From assembly GCF_943913055.1 (NCBI RefSeq), contig NZ_CALTWS010000067.1:1-12028 (forward strand): a stretch of 12,028 nucleotides of DNA. Direction: 5' to 3'. Below the pieces are notes generated by a model. It was given only the letters and a program-made list of their open reading frames with translations, was not told where the DNA came from and searched no databases. Made by a program: the position numbers and the translations under genes. This DNA is from an uncultured Brevundimonas sp. (GTDB taxonomy: Bacteria > Pseudomonadota > Alphaproteobacteria > Caulobacterales > Caulobacteraceae). Shown in pieces: positions 5,966 to 12,028 of this stretch (the stretch's first letter is position 1; every line of letters begins with the position of its first letter).

Positions 5966-7780
5966 GTGTTGAGAGTGCCCGATCTGTCCTTTCTGGCCAA
6001 ACCGCCGCCGCTCCGGCTGGGCGTCGACATGCCGGATCGTTATCGCATCACCTTGGCGACCATGATTACCGAGCCCTGGCTGCTGTTCGGGGCCTGGGCG
6101 GCCGGCGGGCTGGTTCTGGCCTTGCTGGGCTTCTGGCAGATCGCGCTTGTGACGAGCGGAATGGGTGCCCTGGCGGACATGGCGATCCAGCGGAGACTGC
6201 GCCGCCTCTGGCACGCGGAACCGATCGATCCGCGTCGTGGCATTCAGGGCCTGATGCCGATCGTCGCCCTGAGGTTCAGCCTGGGCGTGGCAGGGTCCAT
6301 CGCAGCCCTGGTCATACACCACAGCCCCGCGCTGATGGCCGTGGTGATGATGCTCCAGGCTTGGTCGATCTGCGTGGCTATGGCCCAGTTCAATGCCGTG
6401 CCGCGCCTGTACATCACCGCGATCATGCCGCCGCTGGTCGCCGTAGGCGTGGCGTTCTGGCCTTATGTCCCGACCGCCGCCGGGCCTGCGCTGGTCGGGT
6501 CGATGCTGCTGCTGGTCGGCATACTGGTGGTGATCGGGCGACAGGCCGGAGAGGTGTGGACCGCCTGGAGCGAATCCTGCGCCGAGAATAGCCGGCTGAT
6601 CGACGAGCTGAGGGCCGCGCGTATTGCCGCCGACGCTGCGTCGCAGGCCAAGTCCACCTTTCTGGCGACCATGAGCCATGAGGTGCGCACGCCGCTGAAC
6701 GGCATACTGGGCATGACGCAGCTGATGGCCATGAACCCGCTGAACAGCACGCAGCGCGAGCGCGTCGAGGTGATCCGCCGGTCGGGGGAGACCCTGCTTG
6801 GCACACTAAATGCCGTGCTGGACCTGTCCCGGATCGAGGCCGGGCGGCTGGAGCTGACGGAGGGCGTCATCCATCCCGCCCAGATCGCGGCGGACAGCGT
6901 CAGTACCTTTGCCGCCTCGGCAGGGTTGAAGGAGCTGTCGCTCACCTCCTCCGCGGGACCCGAGGTGGCGGGCGGCTTTCGCGGCGATCCGGTGCGGCTG
7001 CGTCAGATCATCGACAACCTCGTGGGCAATGCCATCAAGTTTACGGCGAACGGCAGCGTGCATCTGTCGGTCGCATTGCGGGACGTACAGCTGGTGTTCG
7101 AGGTTCGGGACACCGGACCGGGCATCGCGCCCGAGGATCTGTCGCGAATTTTCAGTCCTTTCGAACAGGCCGACGGCTCTCACCGGCGGGCGCATGAGGG
7201 CTCGGGTCTGGGTCTGGCCATCTGTCGTCAGCTGGCGGAGTTGATGAAAGGGCGGCTCGAGGCCGAGAGCGTGATGGGCCGGGGCAGCGTCTTCCGACTG
7301 ACCGTGCCGGCCGAAGAGGCTGAAGCGACCCCGGCTCAGACCGCGCAACCCGTCAACGATGCGCTGGACAGCTTGTCTGTCCTGGTAGGCGAGGACAATG
7401 AGACGAACCGGACGGTGATCCGCAGCCTTCTGGAGCATCTGGGGGCCCAGCCGCATCTGGTCGAGAACGGTCGCCAGGCAATCGAGGCCCTGGCCCTGCG
7501 CCCGTTTCAGTTGATCCTGATGGACGTCCAGATGCCGGTGATGGACGGGCTGGAGGCCACACGCGCGATACGCCGGGGCGACGCGGGCCGGGCGGGGGTC
7601 GAGGTGCCGATCATCGGCCTGACCGGCAATGCGATGGACCATCAGGTGGCCGAGTGTCTGGCGGCGGGCATGACATCGGTTGTGCCCAAGCCGATCGAAC
7701 TGCCAGTGCTGGTTGCGGCCATCAATGCGGCGCTGATCGAGACGGAAAGCGCGCCGCGCCGGACAGGTTCGGGGTTCTAA
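5966..7780 (+). CDS. Membrane-bound hybrid histidine kinase (HisKA-HATPase_c-REC), second of two
   Basis: A 604-residue hybrid kinase with the same layout as the first. Hydrophobic segments lie near residues 39-75, 95-117, 121-140 and 147-191, with no recognisable sensor domain. HisKA has His238 in M-S-H-E-V-R-T-P. The ATPase domain has Asn355 in N-L-V-G-N-A-I-K-F, D-T-G-P-G (382-386), F-S-P-F-E-Q and G-S-G-L-G-L (412-417). The receiver starts at about 471 and has Glu476/Asp477, Asp520, Thr553 and Lys575. No HPt or output domain is present. The start is uncertain: an in-frame stop lies at 5957, GTG at 5966 is the first usual start codon after it, and ATG at 6029 would drop 21 residues without touching a membrane helix. 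Neither has a good ribosome site. It follows the ligase by 65 bases and precedes mscS by 28, so joint transcription with both is possible. Confidence 0.92.
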   Translation: MLRVPDLSFLAKPPPLRLGVDMPDRYRITLATMITEPWLLFGAWAAGGLVLALLGFWQIALVTSGMGALADMAIQRRLRRLWHAEPIDPRRGIQGLMPIVALRFSLGVAGSIAALVIHHSPALMAVVMMLQAWSICVAMAQFNAVPRLYITAIMPPLVAVGVAFWPYVPTAAGPALVGSMLLLVGILVVIGRQAGEVWTAWSESCAENSRLIDELRAARIAADAASQAKSTFLATMSHEVRTPLNGILGMTQLMAMNPLNSTQRERVEVIRRSGETLLGTLNAVLDLSRIEAGRLELTEGVIHPAQIAADSVSTFAASAGLKELSLTSSAGPEVAGGFRGDPVRLRQIIDNLVGNAIKFTANGSVHLSVALRDVQLVFEVRDTGPGIAPEDLSRIFSPFEQADGSHRRAHEGSGLGLAICRQLAELMKGRLEAESVMGRGSVFRLTVPAEEAEATPAQTAQPVNDALDSLSVLVGEDNETNRTVIRSLLEHLGAQPHLVENGRQAIEALALRPFQLILMDVQMPVMDGLEATRAIRRGDAGRAGVEVPIIGLTGNAMDHQVAECLAAGMTSVVPKPIELPVLVAAINAALIETESAPRRTGSGF

Positions 7781-7808
7781 TCCGCGAGACAGGCGTTAAA
7801 CCCGCCGC

Positions 7809-8795
7809 ATGCTGTCTACATCCCTGACCGAAACAGTGACCCAGGCCGTGGCCGCCGGCGAACAGGTCGTGGCCGTCGATACCGCCATGATCGCCAAGCT
7901 GACCGACATGGCCGGCGACTTTGCGATCAACCTGTCGGTCGCCCTTCTTATTCTGGCCGCGACGGTGGTCGCCGCCAAATGGGCGGCTCGGGCCACACGC
8001 AAGGCCCTGGGGCGGCTGCGAGGGTTCCGGCACGACCCGACGGTGCTCAGCTTTGCCGTTCAGGTGGTGCGGGTGCTGGTCTATGTGATCGGCTTCATCG
8101 CCGTGTTGCAGCGGTTGGGGGTGCAGACGACCTCGATCATCGCGGTGCTGGGGGCGGCGTCCCTGGCGGTGGGCCTGGCCCTGCAGGGGACGCTGTCCAA
8201 TGTGGCGGCGGGGGTGATGCTGCTGGTGCTGAGGCCGTATCGCGTCGGCGATCTGATCGACATCAATGGCAATGTCGGCAAGGTCACCCGGCTGGACCTG
8301 TTTTTCACCCAGATGTCGGACGCCAACAACGTCAAGATCGTGGTGCCAAACAGCAAGGTCTTTGCCGACACCATGCTGAACCTGTCGGGCCAGCAGACGC
8401 GACGGATCGAGCTGAAGATCGGGGTGGGCTATGGGGCCAATCTGAATCACGCCCGCAATGTGCTGACGGCGGCGGCGGCGGCGCACGACAAGGTGCTGAA
8501 AGATCCCGAGCCCTGGGCCGGTGTGACCAATCTGCTGGACAGTGCGGTCGAGGTCAGCCTGCATGCCTGGACCAAGTCCGAGGATTACTGGCAGACCAAG
8601 GCCGATGTGTTCCAGGCGGCCAAGGAGGCGCTGGACGCCGCCAGCATCGAAATCCCGTTCCCGCATCAGGTCGCCGTGCCCTACGGTGATGCGGAGGCGG
8701 CCATGCCCATCCTGGCCGTGCGCGATGCGACGGCGGACCGGCCCGACGGCCATGCCAGCCCCGGCGACGCCCATCAGGACAGCGGAGAGGCCTGA
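7809..8795 (+). CDS. Small-conductance mechanosensitive channel (MscS family)
   Basis: A 328-residue inner-membrane channel of the short MscS type, which opens under membrane tension to release solutes on osmotic downshift. Three membrane segments are visible: about 38-58, 80-100 and the pore-lining TM3 at about 107-141, rich in Ala and Gly (G-A-A-S-L-A-V-G-L-A-L-Q-G). It is followed by the family signature R-P-Y-R-V-G-D-L-I (142-150), the beta domain with N-G-N-V-G-K-V, V-P-N-S-K-V, and the C-terminal I-P-F-P-H-Q-V (282-288). A polar tail of about 25 residues rich in Asp, His and Gly ends the protein. An in-frame stop at 7797 makes ATG 7809 the first possible start; the ribosome site is poor. 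It is the first gene of a tight pair with the threonine aldolase. Confidence 0.93.
   Translation: MLSTSLTETVTQAVAAGEQVVAVDTAMIAKLTDMAGDFAINLSVALLILAATVVAAKWAARATRKALGRLRGFRHDPTVLSFAVQVVRVLVYVIGFIAVLQRLGVQTTSIIAVLGAASLAVGLALQGTLSNVAAGVMLLVLRPYRVGDLIDINGNVGKVTRLDLFFTQMSDANNVKIVVPNSKVFADTMLNLSGQQTRRIELKIGVGYGANLNHARNVLTAAAAAHDKVLKDPEPWAGVTNLLDSAVEVSLHAWTKSEDYWQTKADVFQAAKEALDAASIEIPFPHQVAVPYGDAEAAMPILAVRDATADRPDGHASPGDAHQDSGEA
8784..8790 (+). promoter_or_regulatory. Ribosome binding site of the threonine aldolase gene, inside the mscS end
   Basis: GGAGAGG lies within the last codons of mscS, eight bases before the ATG at 8799. The mscS stop (8793-8795) is only three bases before that ATG, so terminating ribosomes can re-initiate. 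It supports translational coupling of the pair. Confidence 0.65.
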
Positions 8796-8798
8796 GCC

Positions 8799-9812
8799 AT
8801 GCGCTATGACTTCGGCTCGGACAATACGGCGGGCATGGCTCCCTCGGCGCTGAAGGCGCTGGCCGAAGCCAATGCGGGCTATGCGCGGGCCTATGGATCA
8901 GACGAGATCACCCAGCGCGCAGCGGATCTGATCCGCCAGCGACTGGATGCCGATGCCGAGGTGCGGTTCGTGTTTTCGGGCACGGCGGCCAATGCCATCG
9001 CCCTGTCGATGCTGGCCCAGCCGTATGAGGCCGTGCTGGCGCACCACGCAGCGCATATCTGCACCGACGAGACCGGAGCACCGGGGTTTTTCGGTCATGG
9101 CGTAGGCCTGATCGGCCTGCCCGGATTTTCGGGAAAGATCGATCCCGCGGCGGTCCACGCGGCACTAAACGAGCCTGTGGTCGGTCACCGCCAGCCGGCG
9201 GCGGCGCTGAGCCTGACGCAGTGTACGGAATATGGCGCGGTCTATTCCGAGGAGGCGCTGAGGCATCTGATCGAGCCGGCGAAACTGCGCGGGATCGGTG
9301 TGCATATGGATGGCGCGCGGCTGGCCAATGCGGCGGTGGCCGGGTTCGACCTGCCGCAGATCGCGCGGCTGGGGGTCGATATCCTGGTGTTCGGCGGGGC
9401 CAAGGCGGGGGCCAACTGCACAGAGGCCATCGTCATCTTCGACAAGTCACTGGCCCGGAGGATCGACAACCGGCTGAAACAGGCGGGGCAGACGGCGTCC
9501 AAGGCGCGGTTCCTGGCGGCGCCCTTCCTGGGTCTGCTGGAGAGCGGGGAATGGGAGACGGGTGCCGCCCATGCCAATCGGATGGCGCAGAGACTGGCCG
9601 ACGGGATCGAGAGCCGGTCATCCTTCGTGCTGGCGCATCCGGTCGAGGCCAATGCGGTCTTCGTGCGGATGCCGCCCGAAGCGCACGCCCGGCTGAACGC
9701 GCTGGGCTGGGCCTGCTATATGTTCGACGACGGCTCGGTGCGGTTCGTCTGTTCTTGGGCCAGCGAAGAGGATGTCGTGGACGAACTGATCGAAGCGATC
9801 GCCACGCTCTGA
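8799..9812 (+). CDS. ltaE: PLP-dependent low-specificity L-threonine aldolase / beta-eliminating lyase family
   Basis: A 337-residue fold-type I PLP enzyme whose family cleaves L-threonine or L-allo-threonine to glycine and acetaldehyde in the cytoplasm. Visible features: the N-terminal F-G-S-D-N-T with A-M or G-M after it; the phosphate-binding F-S-G-T-A-A-N-A (59-66); the His85-86 region with H-I-C-T-D-E-T (86-92), where a histidine stacks on the cofactor; cofactor-ring Asp171 in H-M-D-G-A-R; and the Schiff-base Lys202 in F-G-G-A-K-A-G. The G-G-x-K-x-G form is that of the shorter proteobacterial subfamily, not the S-L-S-K-G of E. coli LtaE. Length is normal. It is coupled to mscS upstream and lies 107 bases ahead of the EgtB-EgtD frame on the same strand. 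Substrate choice within the family cannot be read from sequence, so a different beta-elimination substrate is possible. Confidence 0.88.
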   Translation: MRYDFGSDNTAGMAPSALKALAEANAGYARAYGSDEITQRAADLIRQRLDADAEVRFVFSGTAANAIALSMLAQPYEAVLAHHAAHICTDETGAPGFFGHGVGLIGLPGFSGKIDPAAVHAALNEPVVGHRQPAAALSLTQCTEYGAVYSEEALRHLIEPAKLRGIGVHMDGARLANAAVAGFDLPQIARLGVDILVFGGAKAGANCTEAIVIFDKSLARRIDNRLKQAGQTASKARFLAAPFLGLLESGEWETGAAHANRMAQRLADGIESRSSFVLAHPVEANAVFVRMPPEAHARLNALGWACYMFDDGSVRFVCSWASEEDVVDELIEAIATL

Positions 9813-9823
9813 TCGCGTCGTTC

Positions 9824-9847
9824 GTCAGACGGTAAGCCTTGTCTGGC
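9824..9847 (+). other. Weak hairpin in the gap after the threonine aldolase gene
   Basis: GTCAGAC (9824-9830) can pair with GTCTGGC (9841-9847) with one G-U pair and a 10-base loop. It starts 11 bases after the stop codon. There is no U tract, so it is at best a weak transcript-end structure. The rest of this 107-base gap (9813-9919) shows only an AGGGGA-like ribosome site before the EgtB-EgtD start. Confidence 0.25.
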
Positions 9848-9919
9848 AGGAACAAAAGGTGGCCACGTCCGTTGAGCGACAGACCGTCGCCCTATCCGAT
9901 GGACCAGGGGACTGAACGC

Positions 9920-12028
9920 ATGACAGCAGCCGCCAATTTAGACGCCCCCGCATCGGAGTGGGTCGAGCGCTACAGATCGGTCCGCGCCGCCATGCCCGCC
10001 ATGGCCGAGGGTCTGTCCGCGGAAGATCTGGCCGCCCAGTCCGTGCCGGACTGCAGCCCCGGCAAATGGCATCTGGCCCATACCAGCTGGTTCTTCGAGG
10101 CCATGCTGCTGGCGGACCAGCCGGGATATGAGCCCGTCGATGCGCGTCTGCAGGCCCTGTTCAACAGCTACTACGAGGCGCTGGGGCAGCGGGTGAACCG
10201 TTTCGAGCGTGGCCTGATGACCCGGCCGTCGCTGGGCGAGGTCATGGCCTATCGCGCCGAAATCGACCGTCGGATGATCGAGTGGCTGGAGCGGACCGAT
10301 CTGGACGAGCGCCAGACCTATCTGCTGACCCTGGGTCTGCATCACGATCAGCAGCATCAGGAGCTGTTCCTGATGGATGTGCTGAACCTGATGTCGCGCT
10401 CGCCGCTGGAACCGGCGGCCTATGCCGTCGAGCCGCGCGTGCGGCCGCTGGAGCCGAGGCGGGGCGGGGTCGTCCGGCTGGAAGGTGGGCTGACACAGAT
10501 TGGGCATGACGGGTCAGGCTTTGGGTTCGACAACGAAGGACCGTCGCATCGGGTCTGGCTGGAGCCCTATGGCCTGGCCGTCGATCTGGTGACCAATGGC
10601 GACTGGCTGCGGTTCATCGATGACAACGGTTATGGCCGCGCCGAGCTGTGGCTGTCGGACGGCTGGGCAACGGTGAAGGCCGAGGGCTGGCAGGCCCCGC
10701 TGTACTGGCACCGCGACGGCGACGGCTGGTCGGTGATGTCGCTGACGGGGCGGATCATGCTGGATCCGGAGGCTCCGGTCCGACACATCAGCTTCTACGA
10801 GGCCGACGCCTTTGCGCGCTGGGCCGGAAAGCGCCTGCCGACCGAGGCGGAGTGGGAGCATGCGGTTCGATGTCGCGCCGATGGCTTTGCCAATGCTTTC
10901 GGCGAGGTCTGGCAGTGGACTTCCAGCGCTTACGGCCCATATCCCGGCTTCGCACCGACCGAGGGCACCGCCTCGGAGTACAACGGCAAGTTCATGGCCA
11001 ACCAGATGGTGTTGCGGGGCGCCAGCTTTGCCACGCCATCGGGCCACGACCGGGTCACCTATCGCAACTTCTTCTATCCGCATCAGAGGTGGGCATTCAT
11101 GGGACTTCGACTGGCCGAAGACGCGCCCAAACGTGGTGAAGCGAAGACGCGGGACGGTGAGGTGGCCCGGTTTCGGCGCGATCTGATCGCGGGGCTGTCG
11201 CAGTCGCCCAAGGTCGCTTCGCCCAAATGGTTCTATGACGCGCGCGGGTCAGATTTGTTCGAGGACATCACCCGCCTGCCGGAATACTATCCGACCCGGC
11301 AGGAGGCGGCGCTGCTGCGCACGGCGGCCCCGAAATGGGCCGACCTGTTCGGGCCTGATGCGGTGCTGGTCGAGTTCGGCTCGGGGGCCAGCGAGAAGAC
11401 CCGGATCGTCCTGGATGCCGCGCCGGGATTGGCGGCCTATGTGCCGATCGACATCAGCGCCGATGCCTTGAACGGCGCGGTAGCACGGATCAGTGAGGGC
11501 TATCCCGACTTGGAGGTCGTGCCGCTGGTCGGCGACTTCCTGCACATGCCGCCCATGCCCGAAGGGATCGGATCGGGCCGACGCATTGGCTTCTTCCCCG
11601 GCTCGACGATCGGGAATCTGGAGCGAGAAGAGGCGATCGCCTTCCTGAAATCGGCGCGCAGCCTGCTAGGGCCCGACGCCCTGTTCATCCTGGGGGTCGA
11701 TCTGGTCAAGGAGCCGGAGATCCTGATCGCCGCCTATGACGATGCGGCTGGCGTGACAGCGGCGTTCAACCGCAATCTGCTGGTGCGGGCGAATGCCGAA
11801 CTCGAAGCCGATTTCGATGTGGACGCCTTCGCACATGAAGCGCGCTGGAATGCGGAGGCGCAGCGGATGGAAATGCATCTCGTCGCCACCCGCGACATGG
11901 AGGTAAGCATCGGCGACACGCGTGTGCCCTTTGTCGAAGGCGAGACGATCCACACCGAAAGTTCGCGCAAGTTCACCGAGGACACGGTCCGCGAACTGGC
12001 CACGGCGGCGGGCTGGTCGGTCACGGCG
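9920..12028 (+). CDS. egtBD: EgtB-EgtD fusion: ergothioneine sulfoxide synthase joined to histidine trimethyltransferase (3' end cut)
   Basis: One frame is open from ATG 9920 to the window edge, 703 codons without a stop, and carries two enzymes of ergothioneine synthesis. Residues 1 to about 400 are EgtB, the non-haem iron enzyme that joins a thiol (gamma-glutamylcysteine or cysteine) to hercynine with O2. It has an N-terminal DinB-like domain with W-H-L-A-H-T (His54) and H-H-D-Q-Q-H-Q-E (His142, His146, Glu148), then an FGE-sulfatase-like domain with R-L-P-T-E-A-E-W-E, E-Y-N-G-K-F-M, Q-M-V-L-R-G, Y-R-N-F-F and a terminal M-G-L-R-L-A-E. Residues from about 415 are EgtD, which makes hercynine from histidine with S-adenosylmethionine: K-W-F-Y-D-A-R-G-S-D-L-F-E, L-P-E-Y-Y-P-T-R, E-F-G-S-G-A-S-E-K-T (485-494), and likely histidine-binding Tyr439, Tyr456, Asn566, Tyr606, Glu680 and Ser682. 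About 20 residues of EgtD lie beyond the edge. Confidence 0.93.
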   Translation, partial: MTAAANLDAPASEWVERYRSVRAAMPAMAEGLSAEDLAAQSVPDCSPGKWHLAHTSWFFEAMLLADQPGYEPVDARLQALFNSYYEALGQRVNRFERGLMTRPSLGEVMAYRAEIDRRMIEWLERTDLDERQTYLLTLGLHHDQQHQELFLMDVLNLMSRSPLEPAAYAVEPRVRPLEPRRGGVVRLEGGLTQIGHDGSGFGFDNEGPSHRVWLEPYGLAVDLVTNGDWLRFIDDNGYGRAELWLSDGWATVKAEGWQAPLYWHRDGDGWSVMSLTGRIMLDPEAPVRHISFYEADAFARWAGKRLPTEAEWEHAVRCRADGFANAFGEVWQWTSSAYGPYPGFAPTEGTASEYNGKFMANQMVLRGASFATPSGHDRVTYRNFFYPHQRWAFMGLRLAEDAPKRGEAKTRDGEVARFRRDLIAGLSQSPKVASPKWFYDARGSDLFEDITRLPEYYPTRQEAALLRTAAPKWADLFGPDAVLVEFGSGASEKTRIVLDAAPGLAAYVPIDISADALNGAVARISEGYPDLEVVPLVGDFLHMPPMPEGIGSGRRIGFFPGSTIGNLEREEAIAFLKSARSLLGPDALFILGVDLVKEPEILIAAYDDAAGVTAAFNRNLLVRANAELEADFDVDAFAHEARWNAEAQRMEMHLVATRDMEVSIGDTRVPFVEGETIHTESSRKFTEDTVRELATAAGWSVTA
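11162..12028 (+). other. EgtD domain of the fusion, with a possible internal GTG start
   Basis: This marks the methyltransferase half of the fused frame. The joint after the EgtB terminal block is a short charged linker (about residues 401-414, A-P-K-R-G-E-A-K-T-R-D-G-E). GTG at 11162 sits where a free EgtD would begin and follows a loose GGACGGTGAG stretch, so a second, separate EgtD product cannot be excluded. A free-standing reading is weaker than the fusion because there is no stop codon and no strong ribosome site. Aligned by eye to the mycobacterial EgtD as I remember it, the key residues keep a constant offset of 400, shifting by two near the end. Confidence 0.6.

Noticed and set aside
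5956..6591. A plus-strand frame starting just before the second kinase and overlapping its membrane region
   Set aside because: It lacks hydrophobic segments or motifs, while the overlapping kinase frame gives good membrane helices and an intact kinase.
6806..7642. A 278-residue minus-strand open frame opposite the second kinase
   Set aside because: It overlaps the HisKA, ATPase and receiver coding sequence completely and shows no independent features.
7722..8774. A 350-residue minus-strand open frame opposite mscS
   Set aside because: It has shadow composition (Gly, His, Gln, Arg) and no motif, lies opposite a clear MscS gene, and its boundaries do not respect gene ends.
10850..10920. Short loop in EgtB between E-A-E-W-E and F-G-E-V-W, suspected deletion
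   Set aside because: Some EgtB proteins have a longer segment here, but the frame is intact, flanking motifs are well kept, and I recall relatives with a similarly short loop, so it is probably a normal subfamily feature.
1..12028. Search by eye for CRISPR arrays, tRNA or rRNA genes, transposase genes, att sites and phage or defence genes
   Set aside because: None were seen. Gaps are short and the genes are ordinary chromosomal families with uniform base composition.

Overview
The window is GC-rich (roughly two thirds G+C), densely coding, non-mobile bacterial chromosome. The gene content (BolA divergent from a C-terminal J-domain protein, an RcnB-type periplasmic protein, an ATP-dependent ligase of the cisplatin-response type, and hybrid kinases that need a separate phosphotransfer protein) points to an alphaproteobacterium, most likely in the Caulobacterales (Brevundimonas/Caulobacter-like). 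The genus is an inference from codon use and gene style, not proven. I see no rRNA, tRNA, CRISPR array, insertion sequence or phage gene, and no gene-free stretch longer than about 110 bases.

Left part, minus strand (1-1288): a J-domain protein, then the organic hydroperoxide resistance protein Ohr, then the first 27 codons of an unrecognised gene that runs off the left edge. A perfect 12-bp hairpin separates ohr from that partial gene. bolA diverges to the right from a 45-bp gap shared with the J-domain gene.

Middle part, plus strand (1334-7780): bolA; a membrane hybrid histidine kinase (605 aa); a small secreted RcnB-like protein with an 11-residue tandem repeat; a textbook intrinsic terminator; an ATP-dependent DNA ligase; and a second membrane hybrid histidine kinase (604 aa) with the same architecture as the first. 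Both kinases have H, N, G1, F and G2 motifs and one C-terminal receiver. Neither has a recognisable sensory domain, an HPt domain or an output domain.

Right part, plus strand (7809-12028): a small MscS-type mechanosensitive channel, a PLP-dependent low-specificity threonine aldolase coupled to it by a 3-base gap, and a long open frame that runs off the right edge. That frame is uninterrupted for 703 codons. It encodes a complete EgtB (ergothioneine-type sulfoxide synthase) followed without a stop by nearly all of EgtD (histidine N-alpha-trimethyltransferase). This single-polypeptide EgtB-EgtD is the most notable item. It joins the two core steps of ergothioneine synthesis in the opposite domain order to fungal Egt1, and the key residues of both halves look intact.

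Taken together the window has a stress flavour: peroxide detoxification (Ohr), a thiol antioxidant (EgtB-EgtD), Fe-S/redox-linked BolA, DNA repair (ligase) and osmotic relief (MscS). The genes form several separate transcription units, so this is a theme and not evidence of one system.
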